Positions 33,927-42,739 of a stretch of 64,000 bases of DNA are shown here, in pieces (position 1 is the stretch's first letter; every line of letters begins with the position of its first letter). Position numbers and translations under genes: made by a program. The notes below the pieces were generated by a model. That model ran no database searches and was not told the origin of the DNA. It was given only the letters and a program-made list of their open reading frames with translations. Origin of the DNA: Streptomyces sp. NBC_00654 (GTDB lineage Bacteria > Actinomycetota > Actinomycetes > Streptomycetales > Streptomycetaceae); contig NZ_JAPEOB010000001.1 in assembly GCF_026341775.1 (NCBI RefSeq), positions 1,860,001-1,924,000 on the forward strand, written 5' to 3'.

Positions 33927-34265
33927 CCCTCCGCGCCCCTCGTGACCCTTCGCGACCGGGTGCGGAGAAAAGTAGCTCAACCGCCTCTTTTCGGGGCGGA
34001 GAGCGCATAGGAGGCGTGCGACACGCATCGTGCGCCTCCTGTGCGCCCTATGTCGCGACAGAACCTTCCTTCGATAAGCTGTATGCAACCGCCCCGCCGC
34101 ATGTGCCGCGGTGCGGCCGGCGCCGTTGCCGTCGGTTGGGCGACAGAGGTTCCCGGAAGGCCGGGAGCCCCCTTCGCAGCCGCGCCCCCCAGTCACCTCC
34201 GCCCCCACCGCCGCAGAGCCACACCGCACCGAATCCCCGCTGTCTTACAAGGAGTCGTCCAACCG
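33927..34265 (+). other. thrC-thrB intergenic region
   Basis: These 339 bases hold a smaller hairpin around 33981-33999 (CCGCC/GGCGG), a strong hairpin at 34006-34043, and then a less GC-rich stretch with TTCGATAAGCTGTATGC that may contain a thrB promoter. An open frame from 34041 in phase with thrB lacks Thr or Ile runs and a ribosome site, so it is not a leader peptide of the attenuator type. Confidence 0.5.
34006..34043 (+). terminator. Strong hairpin after thrC
   Basis: The arms CATAGGAGGCG and CGCCTCCTGTG pair over 11 positions with one wobble. The loop contains a further CACG-CAT-CGTG hairpin. No T-run follows. It is likely a terminator for hom-thrC, or a read-through control point for thrB. 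Confidence 0.6.
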
Positions 34266-35183
34266 ATGGCCGGTCCCGCGTTCCGAGCTGCCGCCGTCCG
34301 GGTGCGCGTCCCCGCGACCAGCGCCAATCTGGGCCCGGGTTTCGACGCCCTCGGGCTGTCGCTGGGGCTGTACGACGATGTCGTGGTCCGGGTCGCCGAC
34401 TCCGGGCTGCACATCGACATCGCAGGTGAGGGCGCGCAGACGCTCCCCCGCGACGAGAGCCACCTCCTCGTGCGCTCCCTGCGCACCGCCTTCGATCTGC
34501 TCGGCGGACAGCCCCGCGGCCTCGAAATCGTCTGTGCCAACCGCATCCCGCACGGACGGGGCCTCGGCTCCTCGTCCGCCGCCATCTGCGCCGGTATCGT
34601 CGCCGCCCGCGCCGTGACGACGGGCGGCGACGCCCGCCTCGACGACGCGGCCCTGCTGGAGCTGGCCACCGAGATAGAGGGCCACCCGGACAATGTCGCG
34701 GCCTGTCTGCTGGGCGGCTTCACCCTCGCCTGGATGGACGGCGGAGCGGCCAGGGCACTCAGGATGGACCCTGCGGATTCCGTCGTTCCGGTGGTTTTCG
34801 TCCCCGGCCGGCCGGTGCTCACCGAGACCGCCCGCGGCCTGCTGCCGCGCACCGTCCCGCATGTCGACGCCGCGGCCAACGCCGGGCGCGCGGCCCTGCT
34901 CGTAGCGGCTCTCACCCAGCGGCCGGAGCTGCTGCTCGCCGCCACCGAGGACCGTATCCACCAGGAATACCGCGGACCCGCGATGCCGGAGAGCCTGGAG
35001 CTGGTGCACCGGCTGCGCGCCGACGGCGTCCCCGCGGTCATCTCCGGCGCGGGACCCACGGTCCTCGCGCTGGCGGAGGAGGGTTCGGCCGACAAGGTCG
35101 CCCGACTGGCGGGCGAGGGGTGGGCCGCGAACAGGCTCGCGCTCGACGCCGCGGGCGCGAGCGTTCTGCCGCTCGCCCCGTAA
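34266..35183 (+). CDS. thrB: Homoserine kinase
   Basis: A 305-residue GHMP-family kinase phosphorylating homoserine for threonine synthase. The N-terminus is VRVRVPATSANLGPGFDALG, and the ATP loop is PHGRGLGSSSAAICAG. A C-terminal GHMP motif, VPAVISGAGPTVLAL, is complete. The ATG at 34266 has AAGGAG about 11 bases upstream. A longer in-frame start at 34041 would add a low-complexity N-terminus and is rejected. The gene lies downstream of thrC across a hairpin and upstream of rho. Confidence 0.95.
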   Translation: MAGPAFRAAAVRVRVPATSANLGPGFDALGLSLGLYDDVVVRVADSGLHIDIAGEGAQTLPRDESHLLVRSLRTAFDLLGGQPRGLEIVCANRIPHGRGLGSSSAAICAGIVAARAVTTGGDARLDDAALLELATEIEGHPDNVAACLLGGFTLAWMDGGAARALRMDPADSVVPVVFVPGRPVLTETARGLLPRTVPHVDAAANAGRAALLVAALTQRPELLLAATEDRIHQEYRGPAMPESLELVHRLRADGVPAVISGAGPTVLALAEEGSADKVARLAGEGWAANRLALDAAGASVLPLAP

Positions 35184-35570
35184 TCGCATGTGATCGCCGG
35201 TGAGTGAGAGGGGGAATGTTTGTTGGAGCCGGTAGTGTTAACCTCAAGTCTGCAACCGACGTCTTTGTGGCGCGTTGCTTCGTGTCCCCCTCCGGGACCA
35301 CCATTCTTCCGGGAGCCTCCCCAACTGCCTGAGCAGCCTGCCTGAGCAGTTTCGTGCACGCTCCGGAACCGGCACGACACCCCTCGCTCATCCAGGAGTG
35401 GGCCGAGCAGGGGGATCTCGCGCCGGACCCCGCACATTCATCTCTCCGCCGTACCCGGCGGACCACCGCCCCGGCAAGGTCCGCGATCCGCAAGATCACA
35501 GACCGCAGTCGGACAGCACAACCGGTCGCCGAGCCAGAAGGCCGACGTCCGCTCCAGGGAAGGACCCTTC
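35184..35570 (+). other. rho leader and promoter region
   Basis: This 387-base gap has no supported gene. A 13-base direct duplication of CTGCCTGAGCAG occurs at 35325-35336 and 35338-35349. TAGTGTTAACC near 35232-35242 may include a -10 sequence. A long leader is plausible, because rho genes are often autoregulated through their leaders, but I see no intrinsic terminator between 35184 and the GTG. Confidence 0.4.
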
Positions 35571-37610
35571 GTGAGCGACACCACCGATCTGATGGGCGTG
35601 ACTGCCGACAAGAACGTCGACAGCGCCGCGCCCGCCGAAGGTGCTGCCACTGGCACCACCGCACGGCGCCGCCGCTCCGGCACCGGCCTCGAGGGCATGG
35701 TCCTGGCCGAGCTGCAGCAGGTCGCGTCCGGCCTCGGTATCAGGGGAACTGCGCGGATGCGCAAGAGCCAGCTGATCGAGGTCATCAAGGAGGCGCAGGC
35801 GGGCAGCTCTGCCGCGCCCAAGGCCTCCACCAAGGCCGCTGCGGCCCCCGCCGGCACGGACACCGAGAGCAAGCCGAAGCGGCGTGCCACCTCCAAGGCG
35901 CGCACCGGGGACGAGGCCGCCGCACCGGCCGACAAGTCCGAGGCCCAGCAGCAGATCGACATCCCCGGTCAGCCGGCCAGCGACGACCAGCCCGCCGGCG
36001 AGCGCCGTCGGCGCCGGGCCACCGCTCAGGCGGGCAGCCCCGAGGCCAAGACCGATGCCAAGACCGAGGCCAAGGCCGAGGTCCGCGCGGAGCCGCAGGC
36101 CGAGCAGAAGAACGACGACCGCGGCGAGTCCAAGGCCGAGTCCGGCGCCGACAACGCCGAGGGCCGCCGCGGCGACCGCCGGGACCGCGGCGAGCGTGGT
36201 GACCGCGGTGACCGCGGTGACCGGCGCGAGCGTCAGCGCGACCGTCGCGGCAAGGGCGACGACCAGGGCCAGCAGGGCGGCGGGCAGCGCCCGCAGCGCC
36301 AGGGCCAGGGGCAGAGCCCGAGCCAGGGCCAGCAGGGCCGGGACAGCGGTCCGCAGGACGACGGTTACGACGACGAGGCGGGCGGCCGTCGCGGCCGTCG
36401 CGGCCGCTACCGCGACCGCCGTGGCCGCCGTGGGCGCGAGGACTTCGCCAGCGATGTGCAGGTCGCCGACGACGACGTCCTGATCCCCGTCGCGGGCATC
36501 CTGGACATCCTCGACAACTACGCGTTCATCCGGACCTCCGGCTACCTGCCGGGCCCGAACGACGTCTACGTCTCGCTCGCCCAGGTCCGCAAGAACGGCC
36601 TGCGCAAGGGTGACCACGTCACCGGTGCGGTGCGTCAGCCCAAGGACGGCGAGCGCCGCGAGAAGTTCAACGCGCTGGTGCGTCTCGACTCGGTCAACGG
36701 CATGGCGCCCGAAACCGGCCGCGGCCGTCCGGAGTTCCAGAAGCTGACCCCGCTCTACCCGCAGGACCGGCTCCGTCTGGAGACCGACTCCAATGTGCTG
36801 ACGACGCGGATCATCGACCTGGTCGCCCCCATCGGCAAGGGCCAGCGAGGCCTGATCGTGGCCCCGCCGAAGACCGGCAAGACGATGATCCTCCAGGCCA
36901 TCGCCAACGCGATCACCGTCAACAGCCCCGAGTGCCACCTGATGGTCGTCCTGGTCGACGAGCGTCCGGAAGAGGTCACCGACATGCAGCGGTCGGTGAA
37001 GGGCGAGGTCATCTCCTCGACCTTCGACCGCCCGGCCGAGGACCACACCACGGTCGCCGAGCTGGCCATCGAGCGCGCCAAGCGTCTCGTCGAGCTGGGT
37101 CACGACGTGGTCGTCCTGCTGGACTCGATCACCCGTCTGGGCCGCGCGTACAACCTCGCGGCGCCGGCCTCCGGCCGCATCCTGTCCGGTGGTGTCGACT
37201 CGACCGCGCTGTACCCGCCGAAGCGCTTCTTCGGCGCGGCGCGCAACATCGAGGACGGCGGTTCGCTGACCATCCTGGCCACCGCGCTCGTCGAGACCGG
37301 CTCGCGCATGGACGAGGTGATCTTCGAGGAGTTCAAGGGCACCGGCAACATGGAGCTCAAGCTCGACCGGAAGCTCTCGGACAAGCGCATCTTCCCGGCG
37401 GTGGACGTCGACGCGTCCAGCACCCGTAAGGAAGAGATCCTGCTCGGCACCGACGAGCTGGCGGTCGTCTGGAAGCTGCGCCGGGTGCTGCACGCGCTCG
37501 ACCAGCAGCAGGCGATCGAACTGCTGCTGGACCGCATGAAGAAGACGCAGTCCAACGCGGAGTTCCTGCTCCAGATCCAGAAGACGACGCCGGGCAACGG
37601 CAACGACTGA
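35571..37610 (+). CDS. rho: Transcription termination factor Rho with long N-terminal insertion
   Basis: A 679-residue hexameric RNA helicase that ends transcription; E. coli Rho has 419 residues. The N-terminal domain begins about residue 40 (LEGMVLAELQQVASGLGI). About residues 75-300 are an Arg/Asp/Gly/Gln-rich disordered insertion with RGDRGDRGD-type repeats, common in actinobacteria and thought to bind RNA. The RNA-binding domain follows (GILDILDNYAFIRTSGYLPG). The ATPase has APPKTGKT, LVDERPEEVTDM and LLDSITRLGRAYN. The GTG start is preceded by GGGAAGG. A perfect hairpin follows the stop. Confidence 0.97.
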   Translation: MSDTTDLMGVTADKNVDSAAPAEGAATGTTARRRRSGTGLEGMVLAELQQVASGLGIRGTARMRKSQLIEVIKEAQAGSSAAPKASTKAAAAPAGTDTESKPKRRATSKARTGDEAAAPADKSEAQQQIDIPGQPASDDQPAGERRRRRATAQAGSPEAKTDAKTEAKAEVRAEPQAEQKNDDRGESKAESGADNAEGRRGDRRDRGERGDRGDRGDRRERQRDRRGKGDDQGQQGGGQRPQRQGQGQSPSQGQQGRDSGPQDDGYDDEAGGRRGRRGRYRDRRGRRGREDFASDVQVADDDVLIPVAGILDILDNYAFIRTSGYLPGPNDVYVSLAQVRKNGLRKGDHVTGAVRQPKDGERREKFNALVRLDSVNGMAPETGRGRPEFQKLTPLYPQDRLRLETDSNVLTTRIIDLVAPIGKGQRGLIVAPPKTGKTMILQAIANAITVNSPECHLMVVLVDERPEEVTDMQRSVKGEVISSTFDRPAEDHTTVAELAIERAKRLVELGHDVVVLLDSITRLGRAYNLAAPASGRILSGGVDSTALYPPKRFFGAARNIEDGGSLTILATALVETGSRMDEVIFEEFKGTGNMELKLDRKLSDKRIFPAVDVDASSTRKEEILLGTDELAVVWKLRRVLHALDQQQAIELLLDRMKKTQSNAEFLLQIQKTTPGNGND

Positions 37611-37626
37611 CGTCGTCCCAGCAGTC

Positions 37627-37670
37627 CGCGGAACCGCCCTCGTTACTCCGGTGACGAGGGCGGTTCCGCG
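37627..37670 (+). terminator. Intrinsic terminator of rho
   Basis: A perfect 17-bp stem, CGCGGAACCGCCCTCGT with ACGAGGGCGGTTCCGCG and a 10-base loop, is followed by TTAT. The rho gene thus appears to end at a Rho-independent terminator. Confidence 0.85.
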
Positions 37671-37819
37671 TTATAGCATCAGCAGGCCCGTAGGTGGGGG
37701 GGAAACGTATTTTCTCTGTGCCCACTGTGCCGAACCACCAGTGGGCCCGTCCCTCCCTTCGCGTGCAACTACCCGGCGCCGCACTCGCGTTGCGCCGCGT
37801 CGACCGAAGGGATTCTTGC

Positions 37820-39595
37820 GTGACATCCGGCAGACCGAGGCAATTCATCACCCTGCCCGCGGCGGCCGCCGCGCTTGCCCTGGGGGCCGCGGCGCTGACC
37901 GCCGCTCCCGCGCAGGCGGCGGACCGGCCGCCGCTTCCCGGGACCCAGAACGTGCAGAAGCGTTCCGCGCAGTCGCAGGAGGAGCTCCTCGACACCGTCA
38001 GGGGCTCGGCCACGAAGCTGGAGCAGGGCGAGTCGGGCGCCCCCGGCCAGGCCGCCGACGACGCCGGGAAGGCCGCTCCGGGCGCACCCGGCAGCAGGGT
38101 GGACCCGAAGATCATCGGTGGTGTGGACGCGCCGATCACGGACGCGCCGTGGATGGTGCAGCTGCACTACTACGACGACAGGGGAACCTCCGACACGGCC
38201 GACGACGAGGGCTACTTCTGCGGCGGCACCCTGGTCGCGCCGGCCAAGGTCCTCACCGCCGCGCACTGCGTCGACGGTCTGGACTGGGCGGCGAACGGGG
38301 CCGTCGTCGGCGGTACCGCGCAGCTGCCGGACGGCGCTGATCTGCACGGCGGGCAGGCCGTTTCGGTCTGGCGGCAGTGGGTCGACCCCGCGTTCGACGA
38401 CGCCGCGCTGACCAGTGATGTCGCCGTGCTGACGCTGGGAGCGACGCTTCCGTACAAGACGCTCCAGCCGGCCTCGGGCACGGACACCGCCCTCTACAAG
38501 GACGGCACCCGCGCCACGGTCTACGGATGGGGCCGCACCAGCTCCACCGACGAGTCGATATCGCAGACCCTGCGCAAGGCCACCGTGCCGATCCACGCGG
38601 ACTCCACCTGCGCGGCCTTCTACCCGGCCGACTTCGTGGCCGGCCCGATGACCTGTGCGGGGATACCGGCGTCCGGTGAGGACAACGGCACGGTATCCCC
38701 GTGCAACGGCGACTCCGGCGGCCCGATGGTCGTCAACGGCCGTATCGCGGGCGTCGTTTCCTGGGGGATGAAGGACTGCGTGGAGAAGGGCTCGTACAGC
38801 GTCTACGCGAAGACGAGCACGCTCTACGGGAAGATCGCCCCGCGGATCGACGACACCAACATCAACGGCGACTTCACGGCGGACCTGTTCGCCCGCAAGG
38901 CCACGGGCGAGGCGTTCGAATACGTCTCCACCGGCACCTCGTTCACCCGGCCCGTCTCCGGCGGCGACTGGGGCGGGGCCGACCTCGTGCGTCAGGTCGA
39001 CTGGAACCGCGACGACTACCAGGACTTCGTCTACCGCATCGGCAACGGCGACCTGTACTGGCTCCGTTTCGACGGCGAGACCCAGTGGATCGAGACGAAG
39101 ATCGGCAAGGGCTGGTCGACGTGGAAGAACATCCTCTTCCCCGGTGATGTCACCCGGGACGGTGTTCCGGACCTGGTCGGCATCGACAAGGACGGCAAGA
39201 TCTGGACGTACCCGGGCCGCGGTGACGGCTCCTTCGGAGCGCGCGTCGGCGGCGGCGGAGGCTGGGGCACCGTGCAGGTCTTCGGCAAGGGGGACTACAG
39301 CGGTGACGGCAAGCCGGATCTGCTGACCCGTGACAGCGAGGGCCGTCTGTGGCTCTACGCGGGCCGGGACACCCCCTCCTCCCCGTACGCGCCCAGGGTC
39401 CAGGTCGGCAAGGGCTGGAACTTCACGGCGTACGTCACCACCGGCGACAACACCGGTGACGGCATCGCCGACCTTGTGGTCCGCGACAAGGCGGGCGACC
39501 TGTGGATCTACCCGAGCCGCGGCTCGGCGACCGCACCGTTCAGCGCGCGGCTCAAGGCGGGCAAGGGCTGGAACGGGTTCGACCTCTTCGGCTGA
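37820..39595 (+). CDS. Secreted trypsin-like serine protease with FG-GAP/VCBS repeats
   Basis: A 591-residue secreted protein. The GTG at 37820 follows CGAAGGGA. Residues 1-37 are a signal peptide ending in APAQAA. A propeptide precedes the S1 domain, which starts at IIGGVDAPI. The catalytic triad is His in LTAAHCVDG, Asp in TSDVAVLTL and Ser in NGDSGGPMV. Conserved Cys pairs are present. From about residue 350 come FG-GAP/VCBS-like repeats with Asp-rich calcium loops (NGDFTADLF, DGVPDLVGID, SGDGKPDLLT, TGDGIADLVV), which may bind a surface or polymer. It interrupts the otherwise conserved rho-rpmE neighbourhood. Confidence 0.92.
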   Translation: MTSGRPRQFITLPAAAAALALGAAALTAAPAQAADRPPLPGTQNVQKRSAQSQEELLDTVRGSATKLEQGESGAPGQAADDAGKAAPGAPGSRVDPKIIGGVDAPITDAPWMVQLHYYDDRGTSDTADDEGYFCGGTLVAPAKVLTAAHCVDGLDWAANGAVVGGTAQLPDGADLHGGQAVSVWRQWVDPAFDDAALTSDVAVLTLGATLPYKTLQPASGTDTALYKDGTRATVYGWGRTSSTDESISQTLRKATVPIHADSTCAAFYPADFVAGPMTCAGIPASGEDNGTVSPCNGDSGGPMVVNGRIAGVVSWGMKDCVEKGSYSVYAKTSTLYGKIAPRIDDTNINGDFTADLFARKATGEAFEYVSTGTSFTRPVSGGDWGGADLVRQVDWNRDDYQDFVYRIGNGDLYWLRFDGETQWIETKIGKGWSTWKNILFPGDVTRDGVPDLVGIDKDGKIWTYPGRGDGSFGARVGGGGGWGTVQVFGKGDYSGDGKPDLLTRDSEGRLWLYAGRDTPSSPYAPRVQVGKGWNFTAYVTTGDNTGDGIADLVVRDKAGDLWIYPSRGSATAPFSARLKAGKGWNGFDLFG

Positions 39596-39937
39596 CCCCG
39601 ACCCGGTCCGGCCCGGACCGAGAGCCGGCCCGGCCCTGATCCGACCCGGATCCGGACGCGGACCGCTCCGGACCGCGCCGGGCCGAGACCTTTGCCACAC
39701 CCCGGCTGCCGGACTCCCGCGCGGAGAATGGCTGTACGGGGCAAGAAACCCCAGGTGAGCGCCGGATCACGGCCAGTTCACCCGCACGACCTGTGGCCCC
39801 CGTCCCCGACGGGGGCCACAGGTCGCTGTGCAACCCTTCTTGATGCTTCGACGTCTGATCAAGAGATGACAAACCGTGCCGGAACCACCGGGGCCGGGGG
39901 AGCAGGGAGCGGCGAGGCGCCAGGAGCGAGGGAGACC
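39596..39937. other. Intergenic region with two terminator-like hairpins
   Basis: This 342-base gap holds no supported gene. CGGTCCG-GCC-CGGACCG at 39604-39620, just past the protease stop, is a small terminator-like hairpin. A far stronger one is at 39787-39825. Between them the sequence is rich in CCGGA repeats. An in-frame ATG at 39866 could lengthen the next protein but lacks a ribosome site. Confidence 0.5.
39787..39825. terminator. Perfect 18-bp stem-loop upstream of the LCP gene
   Basis: CGACCTGTGGCCCCCGTC and GACGGGGGCCACAGGTCG form a perfect 18-bp stem around CCC. It is among the strongest hairpins in the window. It probably ends transcription from the protease gene and insulates the LCP gene. 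Confidence 0.75.
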
Positions 39938-41041
39938 ATGAGCGAGCACAGCAGGGGGACGGGCCGAATACGCGGCACCGGAAGCCGCCGGAAGAAGCCC
40001 TCGCGCCGTCACCGGGCGAAGGTCGTCGTGGGCTGGACGGTGGCCGCGGTCGTCGTCGCCGGCGGATCGGGGCTCGGATACGCCTACTTCACGCTGAACG
40101 GCAATCTCAAGGGCGTCGACATCAACGCCGCGCTCGGTGCGGACCGCCCCGACGACGTGGACGACGGCTCCCAGGACATCCTGGTGCTCGGCTCCGACTC
40201 CCGCTCCGGCGACAACGCGAAGTACGGCGCCGACGACGGCGCGGCCCGTTCGGACACGGCGATGATCGTGCACGTCAACGAGGGGCACAAGGCCGCCAGC
40301 GTCGTCTCCATACCCCGCGACACCCTCATCGACCGCCCCGGCTGCACGAGCGACGAGACCGGCGACCCGGTCGCCGCCGAGCAGCGCGCGATGTTCAACA
40401 CGGCGTACGAGGTCGGGGGGCCGGCCTGCGCGGTGAAGACCGTCGAGGCGATGTCCGGGATCCGCATGGACCACTACGTCGAGGTCGACTTCACCGGCTT
40501 CAAGAAGCTCATCGACGAGCTCGGCGGCGTCGAGATCACCACCAACCAGGCGATCAACGACCCCAAGAGCCATCTGGATCTGGAGCCCGGCACCCACACG
40601 CTGAACGGCGAGCAGTCGCTCGGACTGGTGCGTACCCGCAAGAGCGTCGGCGACGGCAGCGACCTCGGACGCATCCAGCTCCAGCAGGCGTTCATGAAGG
40701 CGCTGATGGAACAGGCCAAGAGCGTCGGGGTGTTCACCAATCCGAAGAAGCTGTACGACATCGCCGGTACCGCCACCAAGGCCATCACCACCGACTCCGA
40801 CCTGGCCTCGGTGAGCGAACTCACGGGCTTCGCGAACGGACTGAAGGGCCTGAGCTCCAAGAACGTCCACATGGTCACCCTGCCCGTCCAGTACGACCCC
40901 GCCGACCCGAACCGCGTCATACCGCTGGAGAAGGAAGCCCAGCAGGTGTGGACGGCCCTCAAGAGCGACCTGCCGATCCCGGCGTCCGCCACCGAGCGGT
41001 CGGCGGGCGACAAGGGCGAGGCCGGGCAGGTCGTCGAGTAG
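39938..41041 (+). CDS. LytR-CpsA-Psr (LCP) family cell-wall glycopolymer ligase
   Basis: A 367-residue type II membrane protein. A basic cytoplasmic tail (RRKKPSRRHRAK) precedes one membrane helix (VVVGWTVAAVVVAGGSGLGYAYF). The LCP domain has its conserved Asp/Arg residues: LVLGSDSRSGD, ARSDTAMIVHV, SIPRDTLID and, near the end, LVRTRKS. LCP proteins transfer undecaprenyl-linked polymers such as teichoic acids to peptidoglycan. The ATG at 39938 is selected because GGGAG precedes it. A strong hairpin follows the gene at 41070. Confidence 0.93.
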   Translation: MSEHSRGTGRIRGTGSRRKKPSRRHRAKVVVGWTVAAVVVAGGSGLGYAYFTLNGNLKGVDINAALGADRPDDVDDGSQDILVLGSDSRSGDNAKYGADDGAARSDTAMIVHVNEGHKAASVVSIPRDTLIDRPGCTSDETGDPVAAEQRAMFNTAYEVGGPACAVKTVEAMSGIRMDHYVEVDFTGFKKLIDELGGVEITTNQAINDPKSHLDLEPGTHTLNGEQSLGLVRTRKSVGDGSDLGRIQLQQAFMKALMEQAKSVGVFTNPKKLYDIAGTATKAITTDSDLASVSELTGFANGLKGLSSKNVHMVTLPVQYDPADPNRVIPLEKEAQQVWTALKSDLPIPASATERSAGDKGEAGQVVE

Positions 41042-41069
41042 CTCCGCCGCACCCGCCGCCTGCGGATAT

Positions 41070-41101
41070 GCCACCCGGTGACCGCCTGGTCACCGGGTGG
41101 C
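41070..41101 (+). terminator. Terminator of the LCP gene
   Basis: A perfect 14-bp stem, GCCACCCGGTGACC with GGTCACCGGGTGGC, encloses GCCT. It sits 29 bases past the stop codon. Confidence 0.85.
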
Positions 41102-41242
41102 GCGGTCCCGTCGGGAATAGGTGCGCCCCGACCCCGGTTTTGGGAGATACGGCCGGTCCTGGCAGACTGGTACGTCGGCCCCGGTTCACGGACGCGCAAT
41201 CCGCGCGGACGACCCGGCGCCCTCCCGAAACTAGGAGTCACC

Positions 41243-41467
41243 TTGAAGCGCGACATTCACCCCGAGTACGTCGAGACGCAGGTCAGCTGCACCTGCGGTG
41301 CGTCGTTCACCACCCGGAGCACCATCGACGGCGGCACCATCCGTGCCGACGTCTGCTCCGAGTGCCACCCGTTCTACACGGGCAAGCAGAAGATCCTCGA
41401 CACCGGCGGCCGTGTGGCCCGCTTCGAGGCCCGCTTCGGCAAGGCTGCCGGCTCCGCCAGCAAGTAG
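41243..41467 (+). CDS. rpmE: 50S ribosomal protein L31 (zinc-binding form)
   Basis: A 74-residue L31. The start is a TTG at 41243, preceded by TAGGAG; no ATG lies near. It begins KRDIHPEYV. Cys16, Cys18, Cys38 and Cys41 (SCTCG and [11 protein letters not shown]) form the zinc site of the C+ type, as opposed to the zinc-free paralogue made under zinc starvation. A classical terminator with a T-run follows. It lies between the LCP and prfA genes, in the conserved rho-rpmE-prfA order. Confidence 0.96.
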   Translation: MKRDIHPEYVETQVSCTCGASFTTRSTIDGGTIRADVCSECHPFYTGKQKILDTGGRVARFEARFGKAAGSASK

Positions 41468-41477
41468 CGAGCCACTG

Positions 41478-41527
41478 CGCCGGTTCTCGGCGCCCTCTTC
41501 CCGGGGGCGTCGGAACCGGCGTTTTTT
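41478..41527 (+). terminator. Intrinsic terminator of rpmE
   Basis: CGCCGGTTC pairs with GAACCGGCG, with an inner GCGCCC/GGGCG extension, and is followed by six T. It is one of the few hairpins in the window with a classical T-run. Confidence 0.88.
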
Positions 41528-41533
41528 CCGGCC

Positions 41534-41561
41534 GGGCGTCCGGGGGCGCCCCCGGACGCCC
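41534..41561. repeat. 28-bp perfect palindrome
   Basis: GGGCGTCCGGGGGC is followed directly by GCCCCCGGACGCCC. It lies seven bases after the rpmE terminator and about 57 bases before prfA. It could be an operator or a second transcription barrier. Confidence 0.6.
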
Positions 41562-41618
41562 CACCCGGCAGTACGCCCTCCAGCAGGCCCGCAGACGTCA
41601 TCAACCAGGAGCCCCCGA

Positions 41619-42695
41619 ATGTTCGAGGCGGTCGAGGAACTGATCGGTGAACACACCGGTCTTGAGAAGAAGCTCGCCGACCCGTCGGTCCACGCCGACC
41701 AGGCCAACGCGCGCAAGCTGAACAAGCGCTACGCGGAGCTGACCCCGATCGTCTCCACGTACCGGACCTGGAAGCGGACCGGCGAGGACATCGAGACCGC
41801 CCGCGAGTTCGCCGCGGACGACCCCGACTTCGCCGCCGAGGTCAAGGACCTGGAGAAGCAGCGCGAGGAGCTCACCGAGAAGCTCCGCCTCCTCCTCGTC
41901 CCGCGCGACCCGAGCGACGACAAGGACGTACTCCTGGAGATCAAGGCGGGCGCGGGCGGCGACGAGTCGGCCCTGTTCGCCGGCGACCTGCTGCGCATGT
42001 ACCTGCGGTACGCGGAGCGCGTCGGCTGGAAGACCGAGATCATCGACTCCACCGAGTCCGAGCTCGGCGGCTACAAGGACGTCCAGGTCGCCGTGAAGAC
42101 CAAGGGCGGCAACGGAGCCACCGAACCCGGCCAGGGCGTCTGGGCCCGGATGAAGTACGAGGGCGGCGTGCACCGTGTGCAGCGGGTGCCCTCCACCGAG
42201 TCCCAGGGCCGTATCCACACCTCCGCGGCGGGCGTGCTCGTCACCCCCGAGGCGGAGGAGGTCGACGTGGAGATCCACGCCAACGACCTCCGGATCGACG
42301 TCTACCGCTCCTCGGGCCCCGGCGGCCAGTCCGTCAACACCACCGACTCCGCGGTGCGCATCACCCACCTGCCGACCGGTGTCGTGGCCTCCTGCCAGAA
42401 CGAGAAGAGCCAGCTCCAGAACAAGGAGCAGGCCATGCGCATCCTGCGCTCCCGGCTGCTGGCCGCCGCCCAGGAAGCGGCCGAGCAGGAAGCCTCCGAC
42501 GTGCGCCGCAGCCAGGTCCGTACCGTCGACCGCTCCGAGAAGATCCGCACGTACAACTTCCCGGAAAACCGGATCTCGGACCACCGCGTCGGCTTCAAGG
42601 CGTACAACTTGGACCAGGTGCTCGACGGCGACCTCGACGCCGTGATCCAGGCGTGCGTGGACGCGGACTCCGCCGCCAAGCTCGCCAACGCGTAA
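41619..42695 (+). CDS. prfA: Peptide chain release factor 1
   Basis: A 358-residue RF1, which ends translation at UAA and UAG. The peptidyl-hydrolysis motif GGQ is in [16 protein letters not shown]. The N-terminal helices ([20 protein letters not shown]) and the length fit the family. The ATG at 41619 follows CCAGGAGC. The next gene, prmC, methylates the GGQ glutamine, and the two are 44 bases apart. Confidence 0.97.
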   Translation: MFEAVEELIGEHTGLEKKLADPSVHADQANARKLNKRYAELTPIVSTYRTWKRTGEDIETAREFAADDPDFAAEVKDLEKQREELTEKLRLLLVPRDPSDDKDVLLEIKAGAGGDESALFAGDLLRMYLRYAERVGWKTEIIDSTESELGGYKDVQVAVKTKGGNGATEPGQGVWARMKYEGGVHRVQRVPSTESQGRIHTSAAGVLVTPEAEEVDVEIHANDLRIDVYRSSGPGGQSVNTTDSAVRITHLPTGVVASCQNEKSQLQNKEQAMRILRSRLLAAAQEAAEQEASDVRRSQVRTVDRSEKIRTYNFPENRISDHRVGFKAYNLDQVLDGDLDAVIQACVDADSAAKLANA

Positions 42696-42739
42696 GCACA
42701 GCCCGCCCCGCCGCCCGTAACCCCGTACGGAGAACCGCG

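Noticed and set aside
31602..34229. Open frame of 875 codons antisense to hom-thrC
   Set aside because: Low-complexity Gly/Arg/Val composition and exact overlap with known enzymes mark it as a shadow frame.
34041..34265. Leader peptide or N-terminal extension of thrB
   Set aside because: No ribosome site and no Thr or Ile runs as needed for attenuation; the homoserine kinase fold begins at 34266.
39866..39937. Longer LCP start at ATG 39866
   Set aside because: No ribosome site, whereas GGGAG precedes 39938, followed by a typical basic tail.
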